Of a stretch of DNA of 61,255 nt, positions 23,228 to 33,737 are shown one piece after another (the first letter of the stretch is position 1; each line of letters opens with the position of its first letter). The position numbers were made by a program, and so were the translations under genes. Below the pieces are notes generated by a model that did no database searches, was not told where the DNA came from, and saw only the letters and a list, made by a program, of their open reading frames with translations. This DNA is from Cryomorphaceae bacterium (GTDB lineage Bacteria; Bacteroidota; Bacteroidia; Flavobacteriales; Flavobacteriaceae), in the NCBI GenBank assembly GCA_003331885.1, contig QOPZ01000003.1:1-61255 (forward strand). The letters run 5' to 3'.

Positions 23228-23464
23228 TTATAATTTAATACCCTTAGCTTTAGCATCTTTTAAAACAGCTGAAATTCCTTTCTTGTTAATTGTTTTCAAA
23301 ACAGAAGTTGAAACCTTGAGTTTAATCCACTTATCTTCTTCTGGAATATAAAACTTTTTGGAAATAATATTAGCATTAAACCTCCTTTTAGTTTTATTTA
23401 TTGACTTAGAAACATTGTTTCCAAACTGAACTTTTTTTCCTGATATTTGGCAAACTTTAGACAT
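23228..23464 (-). CDS. rpmB: 50S ribosomal protein L28
   Basis: MSKVCQISGKKVQFGNNVSKSINKTKRRFNANI. Confidence 0.97.
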   Translation of the reverse strand: MSKVCQISGKKVQFGNNVSKSINKTKRRFNANIISKKFYIPEEDKWIKLKVSTSVLKTINKKGISAVLKDAKAKGIKL

Positions 23465-23518
23465 TTATTGATCTTAGGCATGCAAATAAACAACTTTTTT
23501 ACAGTTTTGGCAAATTTA

Positions 23519-23980
23519 TTACTTCAGATTTTTATAAAGTAGATTGATTGCAAAATCAACTGCATTTTGAATATTTTTAGATCTTTGATCTTTCAATGAA
23601 TATTCCTTTGTAATAATTTTAGAGGGTGTTACAACAGTAATAAATAATCCACCTTTTTTCGAAATTTTGTCAGAATTTTGAGGACCAGCGTTACCTGTTG
23701 TAGATACACTGTAATCTGAATCAAATATTTTCTTTACAGATTTAGCCATTTCTAATGAAATTTCTTTACTTACTGCAGAGAATTTTTTAATTTTCTCAAG
23801 ATCAATTTTTAATAGTTTATTCTTTATTTCATCATTGTAAACAACCAATGAACCTTTAAAAAAGGCTGATGATCCAGGGTTAGAAATTAATTTTGAAGAT
23901 AGGGCTCCTGCAGTTATACTTTCACAAACAGAAATTGTTTTATTATTCTCAATTAAAAAATTATGAATTTTTTTAATCAT
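23519..23980 (-). CDS. CinA C-terminal domain (nicotinamide-nucleotide amidohydrolase) family protein
   Basis: SVCESITAGALSSKLISNPGSSAFFKGSLVVYNDEIKN; TTGNAGP. Confidence 0.9.
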   Translation of the reverse strand: MIKKIHNFLIENNKTISVCESITAGALSSKLISNPGSSAFFKGSLVVYNDEIKNKLLKIDLEKIKKFSAVSKEISLEMAKSVKKIFDSDYSVSTTGNAGPQNSDKISKKGGLFITVVTPSKIITKEYSLKDQRSKNIQNAVDFAINLLYKNLK

Positions 23981-23982
23981 AA

Positions 23983-24594
23983 TTATTTTATTTTAACACT
24001 AAATACCTTTTTTTCTTCAATAAATCCATCCAAAACATCGTTTTCAAATACTTTCCCAACACCATCTGGTGTGCCTGTAAATAATATATCTCCAATCTTT
24101 ATTGTAAAAAACTTTGATGCATTGGAAATTAATTCATCAATCTTCCAAATCATATTTGATGAGTTACTATTTTGGACAGTTTTACCATTCTTTTCAAGTC
24201 TAAAATTTATATTATTAATGTCTTTAAAATCTTTAACATCTAACCAATCTCCAATTAAAGCTGAATTATCAAATGCTTTAGCTACTTCCCAAGGAAGACC
24301 TCTTTCTTTAAACTTTCGTTGAAAATCTCTAGCCGTAAAATCAATTCCTAAACTTATCTTTTCATAATATTTATTAGAAAATTTAGTCTCAATGTGTTTA
24401 CCTAACCTAGAAAACTTTATAATAATTTCAATTTCATAATGAATTTCATTTGAAAATTCAGGGATAAAAAAAGGTTGTTTTTTTTGAATAATTGAAGTGT
24501 CAGGCTTTAAAAAAATAACTGGTTCATTCTCTTTTTTTGAGTTTAACTCTTCAATATGTTTTAAGTAATTTTTACCAATACAAATTATTTTCAT
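23983..24594 (-). CDS. Fumarylacetoacetate hydrolase (FAH) family protein
   Basis: KIICIGKNYLKHIEEL, PVIFLKPDTSI, GDILFTGTPDGVG. Confidence 0.92.
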   Translation of the reverse strand: MKIICIGKNYLKHIEELNSKKENEPVIFLKPDTSIIQKKQPFFIPEFSNEIHYEIEIIIKFSRLGKHIETKFSNKYYEKISLGIDFTARDFQRKFKERGLPWEVAKAFDNSALIGDWLDVKDFKDINNINFRLEKNGKTVQNSNSSNMIWKIDELISNASKFFTIKIGDILFTGTPDGVGKVFENDVLDGFIEEKKVFSVKIK

Positions 24595-25367
24595 TTTAAC
24601 TTGTTATTTAGTTTATTTAATCTTAATTGATTTAGAATTTTTTTAGTGTAATTTGGAAAATCAGATTTTAATATCCAACTAAAATATCCAGGATCATTTT
24701 CAATTACCTTATCTATTTCTTCATTTTTATATTTTCCAAATGAAAAAACTGCTTTGTTCTGATCATTTTCATATATAAAACCTGCTAAATCAATAGATTT
24801 TCTAATTGATGAAAAATCAGAAAGAAAATTAACGTCATTTTTTAATTCGTTATATCTATCTAATTGGGCAAGAAAGACCTCATATGTAACTCTAGTATCA
24901 CTCATTGATGAATGAGCATCTTCATGCTCTTTTCCACAATAAAACTTATATGCAGCAGATAATGTTCTTTTTTCCATTTTATGAAAAATGTTTTGAACAT
25001 CAATAGTTTTTATCTTTGATAAATCAAAGTCAATCTCAGATCTTAACAACTCCTCTGCTAGTAAAGGAATATCAAACTTGTTTGAATTAAAACCAGCTAA
25101 ATCACAGCCTTCAATAAATTCATAAATTTCATTAGAAAATTCTTTAAAATTAGGTTTATCTTTTACCATCTCATCTGTTATTCCATGAATAGCTGAAACA
25201 ACCTTTGGAATTTTAATCTCAGGGTTAATTAACCATGTTTTTGATTCTTCTTGATTATTTGGTAAAATTTTTATTATTGAAATTTCTACAATTCTATCTT
25301 TAACAACATTAACACCTGTTGTTTCAAGATCAAAAAAACATAGTGGACGTTTTAAATTGATTTCCAT
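24591..25367 (-). CDS. 3'-5' exonuclease (DnaQ/DEDD family)
   Basis: LCFFDLETTGVNVVKDRIVEI, HGITDEMV, GFNSNKFDIPLL, HSSMSDTRVTYEV. Confidence 0.9.
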   Translation of the reverse strand: MEINLKRPLCFFDLETTGVNVVKDRIVEISIIKILPNNQEESKTWLINPEIKIPKVVSAIHGITDEMVKDKPNFKEFSNEIYEFIEGCDLAGFNSNKFDIPLLAEELLRSEIDFDLSKIKTIDVQNIFHKMEKRTLSAAYKFYCGKEHEDAHSSMSDTRVTYEVFLAQLDRYNELKNDVNFLSDFSSIRKSIDLAGFIYENDQNKAVFSFGKYKNEEIDKVIENDPGYFSWILKSDFPNYTKKILNQLRLNKLNNKLK

Positions 25368-25376
25368 TAGAATTAT

Positions 25377-26660
25377 TTAAATCTCTGAATTACCATCCCA
25401 GTTCTCAATTAACTCTTTTATCCTTTTCAAAAATAAACCTCCAATTGCACCATTTATGATCCTATGGTCAAAACTTAAAGAAATCATAACAATTCTTCTG
25501 ATTCCAATGAAATCTCCTTTATTAGTTTCTATTACTCTTGGAAGTTTTCTAACAGATCCAAAAGCAATTATACCTAATTGAGGCTGATTAATTATTGCCG
25601 TTCCTGTTAAACTTTCAAAAACTCCGATGTTAGTTATTGTAAATGTTCCATCTTTAACATCATCAGGATTTAAATCATTCGATCTAGCTTTTGAAATTAA
25701 GTTATTTGCAGATTTACAAATTCCAACTAAACTAAGCTGATCTGCATTTTTAATTACTGGTACTATTAAATTTCCATTTCCTAAAGCAGTTGCAATGCCA
25801 ATATTTATATTTTTTTTAATAATAAGATTGTTTTCCGAAAGGGTTGCATTTAAGGTTGGGAATTCTCTTAGAGCTTGAGAAACAATTTTAATTAATGGAT
25901 ATGTAATAGTTAATTTAAATTTTTCTTTATTAAAAAAGCTTTCTTTTAATTTTTCTCTCCAAACGAATAATTTTGTAATATCAGCTTCAATAAACATTTG
26001 GGCATGAACAGACTTATTTTTACTGTAAATCATATGATCAGATGTCATTTTTTCAAACCTTGTAAGTTCACGAATTGAGTCAGATTCAGATGAGTTACTA
26101 AAACTGCTAGCATCAAAATTGTAATCAATATTAGATGGTTGATTAAATAATTTTGTTTTTTCTAAATATTGTAATAAATCTTTTTTTGTAAGTCTTCCTT
26201 TTTTACCAGATCCTTTAATGTTTTTTAAATCATCATTACTAATACCTTCTTTTTCGATTATACTTTTTACTAAAGGAGAAAGAAAAGAATGATTATTATC
26301 AGTTTCATTCTCGTTAGTATAAGTAATTTCAGAATCTATTTCACCCTTTTTTTCATTTTGATCTAATAATTCTATGTTTGGTATATTCTCTATTTGTAGG
26401 TCAGATTCATTTTCAGCATCCGAAATCTCAATTACGCAAAGTGTTTCACCAACCTTTACTACATCGTTTATCTCAAAACATTTTTCAATTAAAATCCCAC
26501 TAACATCGCTAGGAACCTCGGAGTCAACCTTATCAGTTGCAACTTCAACTACAAAGTCATCCATATCGATCTTATCACCTATATTTTTTAACCAATTAAC
26601 AATGGTTGCTTCATCTACACTCTCACCCATTTTAGGTAATGTTAAATTATACTTGGTCAT
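25377..26660 (-). CDS. 2-oxo acid dehydrogenase E2 (dihydrolipoamide acyltransferase)
   Basis: Lipoyl domain (VEVATDKVDSEVPSD), E3-binding domain, catalytic SLSFDHRIINGAIGG. Confidence 0.93.
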   Translation of the reverse strand: MTKYNLTLPKMGESVDEATIVNWLKNIGDKIDMDDFVVEVATDKVDSEVPSDVSGILIEKCFEINDVVKVGETLCVIEISDAENESDLQIENIPNIELLDQNEKKGEIDSEITYTNENETDNNHSFLSPLVKSIIEKEGISNDDLKNIKGSGKKGRLTKKDLLQYLEKTKLFNQPSNIDYNFDASSFSNSSESDSIRELTRFEKMTSDHMIYSKNKSVHAQMFIEADITKLFVWREKLKESFFNKEKFKLTITYPLIKIVSQALREFPTLNATLSENNLIIKKNINIGIATALGNGNLIVPVIKNADQLSLVGICKSANNLISKARSNDLNPDDVKDGTFTITNIGVFESLTGTAIINQPQLGIIAFGSVRKLPRVIETNKGDFIGIRRIVMISLSFDHRIINGAIGGLFLKRIKELIENWDGNSEI

Positions 26661-26697
26661 AATAAAATATAGGAATACAAAAATACCAAAATTAAAC

Positions 26698-27312
26698 CTA
26701 TATTGAAGATTGTTCGAATGGAATTCTCTGAATAATACTTCTTCCTAAGGTGATTTCATCAGTATATTCCAAATTATCACCTATTGAAACACCTCTGGCA
26801 ATTGTGCTAAATTTTATTTTATCTTTTTTAATTTTTCTATATATGTAGTAATTAGTGGTATCTCCCTCCATAGTAGCACTTAAAGCAAATATTACTTCTG
26901 TTACTTCGTCATTTATTACCCTTTCAAGTAAAGAATTAATATTTAACTGATTTGGACCAATACCATCAACAGGTGATATTTTTCCACCTAATACATGATA
27001 CAACCCTTTAAATTGTCCTGTGTTCTCAATCGCCATTACATCACGAATATCCTCAACTACACATATAATTTTTGGATCTCTGTTCAGATTGGAGCATATA
27101 TTACATAATTTTTCATCAGATAAACTTTTGCACTTTTCACAAAAAACAATACTTTCTTTTAGCTCTCTAATTGATTTAATTAATAGATCAATATCTCCTT
27201 TCTCTTTATTTACTAAATGTAAAGCTAACCTAAGAGCTGTACTTTTTCCAATTCCGGGAAGCTTAGATATTTCATCTACAGCATTTGATAGAAATTTAGA
27301 TGAAAGATTCAT
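26698..27312 (-). CDS. recR: Recombination protein RecR
   Basis: [19 protein letters not shown], four-Cys zinc finger, TOPRIM domain. Confidence 0.95.
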   Translation of the reverse strand: MNLSSKFLSNAVDEISKLPGIGKSTALRLALHLVNKEKGDIDLLIKSIRELKESIVFCEKCKSLSDEKLCNICSNLNRDPKIICVVEDIRDVMAIENTGQFKGLYHVLGGKISPVDGIGPNQLNINSLLERVINDEVTEVIFALSATMEGDTTNYYIYRKIKKDKIKFSTIARGVSIGDNLEYTDEITLGRSIIQRIPFEQSSI

Positions 27313-27373
27313 ATTGTAAATATAAGATATTAAGAGTAGTAGAATTAACTATATTTATACATATATAATCTAA

Positions 27374-28843
27374 ATGTCAGAATCATTAATAATTTTTATA
27401 ATTATTTCATATTTTTCTTTGTTATACCTCGTTTCACATTTAACAAAAGGAGAAAGTGATAATAAGACCTTTTTTTCTGGAAATAAAGAGTCTCCGTGGT
27501 ATGTAGTTGCATTTGGAATGGTTGGGGCTTCCCTTTCAGGTATAACTTTTATTTCAGTTCCAGGTGATGTAGGGGCAATTAATTTCACGTATTTTCAGGT
27601 TGTTATTGGATATTTATTTGGCTATATAGTAGTAGCATTTGTCTTATTACCAATTTACTATAAATATAATTTGACATCAATATATGAATATTTAGGTGAT
27701 AGATTTGGAAGAAAATCTCACGTTACAGGTGCATTTTTTTTCTTTATTTCAAGAATTTTAGGAGCTGCTTTTAGATTATTTTTAGTTGCGATTGTATTAC
27801 AAGAATTTGTATTTAATTCTTGGGGTGTCCCATTTGAGTTGACTGTACTAATTTCAATTTTACTAATTTGGATATATACATTTAGGGGGGGAATTAAGAC
27901 TGTTGTTTGGACTGATACACTTCAAACTTTCTTAATGATTCTCTCAGTAATTTTATCTATTTACTTTATTACTACTAGTCTTGAAATTAGTTTTTTAGAT
28001 TATTTAAAATCTGAAGATTTTAATTTTAAGAATAAAATTTTTGTAACAGAAAATTTACTAGAGAAAAATCATTTTATAAAATCTTTTATAGGGGGTGTTT
28101 TTATTACTATTTGTATGACCGGACTCGATCAAGATATGATGCAGAAAAATCTAACATGTAAGTCATTATATGAAGCTCAAAAAAATATGGTTGTTTTTAG
28201 TTTAATATTAGTTTTAGTAACTTTTATTTTTTTAATTCTAGGAGCTCTTTTATTTACTTTTGCTGAGAAAAATGAAGTTTTGATTCCTTTTTTAAATGGA
28301 AGAGAAAATACAGATTTACTTTTCCCCCAAATTGCATTAAATAGTGGATTAGATATTACCTTATCGATAACATTTATGCTTGGGTTAATTGCAGCGGCAT
28401 ATAGCAGTGCTGACAGCGCATTGACTTCACTTACAACTTCATTTTGCATAGATTTTCTGGAAATAGAAAAAAAAAATAATAAAACTCAAAAAAAATTAAG
28501 ATTTTATACTCACATATTAATGAGCTTTATTCTTGTTGTCGTAATAATTGTTTACAAAAACTATTTAAGTACTAGCGTAATTGACAGTTTACTTATTATA
28601 GCAGGATTTACATATGGGCCTTTGCTTGGATTATTTGGATTTGGAATTTTAACAAAATATAAAATTCATGATAATCTATCAATTATAGTATGTCTAATAT
28701 CCGTTTTAATTATTACTTTAATTTTTTATATGCCAAGCGAAATAATTGGTGGTTATAAAATTGGGTATGAGCTATTACCAATTAATGGTCTTATTACCTT
28801 TATAGGACTTTACTTAATTAGAAAGAAGGAAACTACCATTTGA
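27374..28843 (+). CDS. Sodium:solute symporter (SSS family)
   Basis: GASLSGITFISVPGDVG; multi-TM; GLDQDMMQKNLTCKS. Confidence 0.88.
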   Translation: MSESLIIFIIISYFSLLYLVSHLTKGESDNKTFFSGNKESPWYVVAFGMVGASLSGITFISVPGDVGAINFTYFQVVIGYLFGYIVVAFVLLPIYYKYNLTSIYEYLGDRFGRKSHVTGAFFFFISRILGAAFRLFLVAIVLQEFVFNSWGVPFELTVLISILLIWIYTFRGGIKTVVWTDTLQTFLMILSVILSIYFITTSLEISFLDYLKSEDFNFKNKIFVTENLLEKNHFIKSFIGGVFITICMTGLDQDMMQKNLTCKSLYEAQKNMVVFSLILVLVTFIFLILGALLFTFAEKNEVLIPFLNGRENTDLLFPQIALNSGLDITLSITFMLGLIAAAYSSADSALTSLTTSFCIDFLEIEKKNNKTQKKLRFYTHILMSFILVVVIIVYKNYLSTSVIDSLLIIAGFTYGPLLGLFGFGILTKYKIHDNLSIIVCLISVLIITLIFYMPSEIIGGYKIGYELLPINGLITFIGLYLIRKKETTI

Positions 28844-29834
28844 TTATTGCACTTCCCCAGGTAAAACCACTTCCAAATGCTGCAAGAACTACTATATCTC
28901 CTTTCTTAATAAGATTTGATTTATATGCTTCTGTTAATGCAATAGGAATAGAAGCTGCAGTTGTATTTCCATATTTCATAATATTATTAAAAACTTGTGA
29001 ATCGGAAAGATTTAATCTTTTTTGAATATATTGACTAATCCTTAGATTAGCTTGATGAGTTATAAGAAGAGATATATCTTCTTTTTTTAAATTTGAATGA
29101 TTTAATCCTTCAAAAATTACTTCTTCAAATCTTATTACTGCATTTTTAAAAACAAAATTTCCATTCATGTATGGAAAATAACTTGTATCATCTTTATTTG
29201 TTTCTGCTTTTATTTTATCGATCCAAAAACTTGTAGCTGGCTTAATCACTGCCAACTCTTCGGCAAACTTTCCCTCCGAATGTAAATGAGTTGATAAAAT
29301 TCCAGAGTTCGATGTAGTAGCTGATACAACTGCAGCTCCTGCTCCATCTCCAAATATTACAGACACTGATCTTCCTCTTGTTGATTTGTCTAATCCTCCA
29401 GAATGTATTTCGCTACCAACAACTAAAATATTCTTATACATTCCAGATTTTATATATTGATCGGCAATTGATAATCCATAAATAAAACCTGAACATTGAT
29501 TTCTAATATCTAAAGCTCCAACTTCTTTAATTTCCAAATTTCTTTGCAATAAAACACCTGATCCAGGAAAATAATAATCTGGGCTTAAAGTAGAAAAAAT
29601 AATAAAATCAATATCTTTTTTTTCTATTCCTGAATCAATAATTGCTCGTTCTGCAGCATATGTTCCCATTAGAGAAGTTGTCAATTTATCATCATTAACC
29701 CAACGTCTCTCCTTTATGCCTGTTCTTTCCGTAATCCATTCATCAGATGTATCCATAAGTTCTGATAAATCATTGTTTGTAACTGTGTTTTCGGGTACAT
29801 AAAACCCAAGGCCTTTAATAGTAGAATTATACAT
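28833..29834 (-). CDS. fabH: 3-oxoacyl-ACP synthase III
   Basis: DEWITERTGIKERRW, LDIRNQCSGFIYGL (active Cys), TTAASIPIAL. Confidence 0.95.
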   Translation of the reverse strand: MYNSTIKGLGFYVPENTVTNNDLSELMDTSDEWITERTGIKERRWVNDDKLTTSLMGTYAAERAIIDSGIEKKDIDFIIFSTLSPDYYFPGSGVLLQRNLEIKEVGALDIRNQCSGFIYGLSIADQYIKSGMYKNILVVGSEIHSGGLDKSTRGRSVSVIFGDGAGAAVVSATTSNSGILSTHLHSEGKFAEELAVIKPATSFWIDKIKAETNKDDTSYFPYMNGNFVFKNAVIRFEEVIFEGLNHSNLKKEDISLLITHQANLRISQYIQKRLNLSDSQVFNNIMKYGNTTAASIPIALTEAYKSNLIKKGDIVVLAAFGSGFTWGSAIIKW

Positions 29835-29863
29835 GTTGTTAGTTTTATTGCAATTTAATTAAA

Positions 29864-29879
29864 AATGTCATTTTGTCAT
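29864..29879 (+). promoter_or_regulatory. Putative heat-shock regulatory motif upstream of htpG (AATGTCATTTTGTCAT)
   Basis: Matches the hsp20-upstream motif at 13 of 15 core positions. Confidence 0.55.
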
Positions 29880-29883
29880 CATA

Positions 29884-29916
29884 TTTTGTTTGGTACGTGA
29901 TTTGAAAATATATTTG
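29884..29916 (+). promoter_or_regulatory. Putative Bacteroidota-type promoter of htpG: TTTTG-N20-TATATTTG
   Basis: -33 TTG at 29886-29888 and -7 TAnnTTTG at 29909-29916. Confidence 0.6.
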
Positions 29917-29930
29917 CAAAAAAGAAAACC

Positions 29931-31808
29931 ATGAGTAAAGGAAAAATAAATGTTTCAGTTGAGAATATATTTCCACTGATAAAGAAATTTCTGTATAGTG
30001 ATCAAGAAATTTTCTTAAGAGAATTAATTTCTAATGCCACAGATGCAACTCTTAAGCTTAAACACATGTCAAATATTGGTGAGTATAAAGAGGATTATGG
30101 TGAGCCAATCATTGAGGTAAAAATTGATAAGAAAAAATCAAAACTTCATATAATTGATCAAGGAATTGGGATGACAGAGAGTGAAGTGAAAAAATATATA
30201 AATGAGGTTGCTTTCTCTGGAGCAGAAGAGTTTATTGAAAAATATAAAGATTCTGCTAAAGATAGTGGTATAATTGGTCATTTTGGATTAGGATTTTATT
30301 CAGCTTTTATGGTTTCAGATTCAGTTGAAATTATTTCAAAGTCTTATAAAAAAAGTTCACCTGCTATTCACTGGTCTTGTGATGGATCTCCTGAATTCAA
30401 TTTGGTTAAATCTGATAAAAAAAATAGAGGAACAGAAATAATTCTTAATATATCTAAAGATTCAAAAAGTTTTCTTGAAGACAATACTATTGGAGATCTT
30501 TTAAAAAAATATAACCGTTTTATGCCAATCCCAATTAAATTTGGAACAAAAGAAGTTTCAAAAAAAGAAGGAGAAGGTAAAAAAGAAAAAGAAATTAAAG
30601 AAACTGTAGATAATATCATAAATATTACAGAGCCTGCATGGACAAAAAACCCAAAAGATTTAAAGGAAGAAGATTATAAAACTTTTTACAAAGATTTATA
30701 TCCAATGAATTTTGAAGATCCACTTTTTAATATTCATTTAAATGTTGATTATCCTTTTAATCTAACTGGTATTTTATATTTTCCAAAAATTACTAATGAT
30801 ATAAATCTTCAAAAAGATAAAATACAATTATTCCAAAATCAAGTTTTTGTAACTGATAATGTTGAAGGCATTGTTCCTGAATTTTTAACCCTACTAAGAG
30901 GAGTTATAGATTCTCCTGATATCCCTTTAAATGTATCAAGAAGTTATCTACAAGTAGATTCAGCTGTGAAAAAAATTTCAAATTATATAACAAGAAAAGT
31001 AGCTGATAAATTAAATTCATTATTTAAAAAAGACCGAAAAAAGTTTGAAGATAAATGGAATGATATTAAAGTAATTATTGAATATGGTATGTTAAGTGAA
31101 GATAAGTTTTTTGAAAAATCAGATAACTTTACATTATATCCATCCACTGACAATAATTTCTTTACTTATGATGAGTTGATGAAAAAAATTAAAAAACATC
31201 ACACAGATAAAGAAGGAAAAACAATTATTTTATATACATCTAATATTGAAGAGCAAGATTCATATATAAAACAGGCCAATAAAAAAGGTTATACCGTTTT
31301 ATTACTTGATTCTCCAATAGTTAGTCATTTAATTCAAAAATTAGAAACAACAAAAGAAAAAATATCTTTTGCAAGAGTTGATTCAGATGCAATTGAAAAT
31401 CTAATTAAAAAGGATGAAGAAAATATATCAAAATTGAATGAAAAAGATGAAGAAAAATTAAAATTAGATATTGAAAAAGTTGTTCCAAAAGAAAAATATA
31501 CAATTCAATTACAAGCTATGGATAGCGAAGCTTCGCCATTTATTATTACTCAACCAGAATTTATGAGAAGAATGAAAGACATGCAAAACTCTGGAGGAAA
31601 TTCAATGTTTGGAAATATGCCTGAAATGTATAACCTTATTGTTAATACAAATAATAAGTTGATTTCTGATATACTTAATACAAAAACTAAAAGTAAAAAA
31701 GAAAGGCTTATAAAACAGTCTCTTGATCTTGCTAAATTATCTCAAAATCTTTTAAAGGGTGAAGATTTAACCAAATTCATTAAAAGAAGTTTTGATCTTA
31801 TTAAATAA
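29931..31808 (+). CDS. htpG: Molecular chaperone HtpG (Hsp90)
   Basis: YSDQEIFLRELISNATDATLKLK, GHFGLGFYSAFMVSD, GVIDSPDIPLNVSRSYLQ. Confidence 0.97.
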   Translation: MSKGKINVSVENIFPLIKKFLYSDQEIFLRELISNATDATLKLKHMSNIGEYKEDYGEPIIEVKIDKKKSKLHIIDQGIGMTESEVKKYINEVAFSGAEEFIEKYKDSAKDSGIIGHFGLGFYSAFMVSDSVEIISKSYKKSSPAIHWSCDGSPEFNLVKSDKKNRGTEIILNISKDSKSFLEDNTIGDLLKKYNRFMPIPIKFGTKEVSKKEGEGKKEKEIKETVDNIINITEPAWTKNPKDLKEEDYKTFYKDLYPMNFEDPLFNIHLNVDYPFNLTGILYFPKITNDINLQKDKIQLFQNQVFVTDNVEGIVPEFLTLLRGVIDSPDIPLNVSRSYLQVDSAVKKISNYITRKVADKLNSLFKKDRKKFEDKWNDIKVIIEYGMLSEDKFFEKSDNFTLYPSTDNNFFTYDELMKKIKKHHTDKEGKTIILYTSNIEEQDSYIKQANKKGYTVLLLDSPIVSHLIQKLETTKEKISFARVDSDAIENLIKKDEENISKLNEKDEEKLKLDIEKVVPKEKYTIQLQAMDSEASPFIITQPEFMRRMKDMQNSGGNSMFGNMPEMYNLIVNTNNKLISDILNTKTKSKKERLIKQSLDLAKLSQNLLKGEDLTKFIKRSFDLIK

Positions 31809-31822
31809 GTTAATTTTGTAAG

Positions 31823-32497
31823 ATGAAATTATATTATATTCTTTTTTTATTATTTATAATTGGATGTGTAGATGAATCACAAAAATCAACTATAAATCTT
31901 GATGTTAAAGGTCTTAAAAAAGGGACATTAGTTTTGAAAAAATTAAGTGACTCATCATTCGTAAAGTTAGATTCATTCATTGTTAATTCGGGTGATAAAA
32001 TTAATTTTAGTGTATTATTGGATCAGCCTGAAATGTTATTCATTGATTTAAAACTAAATGAAGGTTCGGATATAAAAACATTGAATTTTTTTGCTGAAAA
32101 ATCTAAAATGGATATAGTAACTAATCTGGAAAACTTTGGTTATGAACTTGTTGTAAAAGGATCTAAAAATGATTCTATATATAGAAATTATATTTCATTA
32201 AATAAAAAATTTAATGACCAGAAATTAGATTTATTTAAAAGATCTTTTGAAAAATCTAAATCAAATGATTTAGATAGTTTGAAAATTATTGAGGACTTAG
32301 TCGTAAATATCAATAAACGACAATTTCTCCATAATGCAAATTTTGCAGTTAGGAATTCTGAATTTGAATTATCACCTTACATAGCTCTAACAGATTTATA
32401 TGAATCTAAAAAAATATTAGATACAGTATATAAATCTCTGAGTGCAAGAATTAAAAATTCTAAATACGCTAAACAATTAAAATCAATTATTGATTAG
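31823..32497 (+). CDS. Lipoprotein, DUF4369-like
   Basis: Signal peptide and lipobox MKLYYILFLLFIIGC; INLDVKGLKKGTLVLKKLSDSSFVKLDSFIVNSG. Confidence 0.65.
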   Translation: MKLYYILFLLFIIGCVDESQKSTINLDVKGLKKGTLVLKKLSDSSFVKLDSFIVNSGDKINFSVLLDQPEMLFIDLKLNEGSDIKTLNFFAEKSKMDIVTNLENFGYELVVKGSKNDSIYRNYISLNKKFNDQKLDLFKRSFEKSKSNDLDSLKIIEDLVVNINKRQFLHNANFAVRNSEFELSPYIALTDLYESKKILDTVYKSLSARIKNSKYAKQLKSIID

Positions 32498-32910
32498 CCT
32501 GAATATTCAATAAAGTTTCTAGGAGTTTCATATAGTACTATAGAAAGATCACAATCCATTTGAATTGCTTTATTAAGTCTATCCCATATGAAGATAGCTA
32601 AATTTTCAGTAGAGGGTATTAAGTTTTTAAAGTATGGAATATCAAGGTTTAAATTCTTATGATCAAGTACATCCTCAACTTCTTCTTTAATAATTTTTTT
32701 AAGTACCGATAGGTCCATGACCATACCTGTTTCAATATCTATATCGCCAGTTACTTTTACAACAAGTTCGTAATTATGTCCATGATAATTTTCATATGAA
32801 CATTTACCAAATACTTTTAAGTTTTTTTCTTTAGTCCAATTTTGATTAGCTAACTTATGAGCTGAATTGAAGTGAGCTTTTCTACAAACTGTTATTTTCA
32901 TAATCTTCAA
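32494..32910 (-). CDS. queD: 6-carboxytetrahydropterin synthase (QueD/PTPS family)
   Basis: AHFNSAHKL, CSYENYHGHNYELVV, VMDLSVLKKI, PSTENLAIFIWDRL. Confidence 0.92.
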   Translation of the reverse strand: MKIMKITVCRKAHFNSAHKLANQNWTKEKNLKVFGKCSYENYHGHNYELVVKVTGDIDIETGMVMDLSVLKKIIKEEVEDVLDHKNLNLDIPYFKNLIPSTENLAIFIWDRLNKAIQMDCDLSIVLYETPRNFIEYSG

Positions 32911-33415
32911 AATATTTAAAATAATTATTAATCATGATTTGCAACCAGACTGTAAAGTTACCTGGATTTTTTTCAATCTGAGCCTTTAAATCTGAAATTT
33001 TAATCCATTTATAATCTATTGCTTCATCAGGGTTTAAAATTGGTTTATTGTTACTAATCCCAAACAGAACATGATCATACTCATATTCAGAAAGCCCATT
33101 ATCAAATTCAGCTTGATATATAAATGAAAATACTTCATTTAAATTTGCCTTAATACCCATTTCTTCAACAAGTCTTTTTTTTGCGGACTCAACTAAGCTT
33201 AAATTTTCTAGAGGATGACTACAACAAGTATTTGTCCATAAATTACCAGAATGATATTTATTTGGTGCTCTCTTTTGTAATAAAATTTCAAAAGAGTCAT
33301 TGAATATAAAAATTGAAAAAGCTCTATGTAATAAATTTTTCTTGTGAGCTAAAATTTTTTCTTCTAAACCTATTTGATTATTATTTTCATCAACTAAAAT
33401 AACATAGTCATTCAT
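32882..33415 (-). CDS. idi: Isopentenyl-diphosphate delta-isomerase (type I)
   Basis: LLHRAFSIFIFN, LLQKRAPNKYHSGNLWTNTCCSHPLENLS. Confidence 0.95.
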   Translation of the reverse strand: MNDYVILVDENNNQIGLEEKILAHKKNLLHRAFSIFIFNDSFEILLQKRAPNKYHSGNLWTNTCCSHPLENLSLVESAKKRLVEEMGIKANLNEVFSFIYQAEFDNGLSEYEYDHVLFGISNNKPILNPDEAIDYKWIKISDLKAQIEKNPGNFTVWLQIMINNYFKYFEDYENNSL

Positions 33416-33425
33416 TTATAAACAA

Positions 33426-33737
33426 TTATGCTTCTCCTTTTGCCCCAAAACTAATTGGAAACACCTCTTTTTTAAAATTCTTAATTTCTCCAAAAGAAGA
33501 TTCAAATTTATTTAAATTTTCATCAAGAGCTTTAATGAATTTTTTTACGTGTTCAGGGGTTAAAATTATTCTAGATCTAACTTTAGCCTTAGTTGTACCA
33601 GGCATGACGTTGATAAAATCTAAAACAAACTCAGTTGGAGAATGATTAACAATAACAAGATTAGAATAAGAACCTTGAGCTATACTTTCATCAAGCTCAA
33701 TATTGATATTTTTGTTTGAAGGATTATTCTTCTTCAT
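33426..33737 (-). CDS. DUF3467 domain protein
   Basis: [46 protein letters not shown]; adjacent to rpoC. Confidence 0.9.
   Translation of the reverse strand: MKKNNPSNKNINIELDESIAQGSYSNLVIVNHSPTEFVLDFINVMPGTTKAKVRSRIILTPEHVKKFIKALDENLNKFESSFGEIKNFKKEVFPISFGAKGEA

Noticed and set aside
23519-23980. Truncated CinA (C-terminal domain only)
   Set aside because: Stand-alone CinA-C (PncC-type) proteins are common; start and motifs intact, so not a pseudogene.
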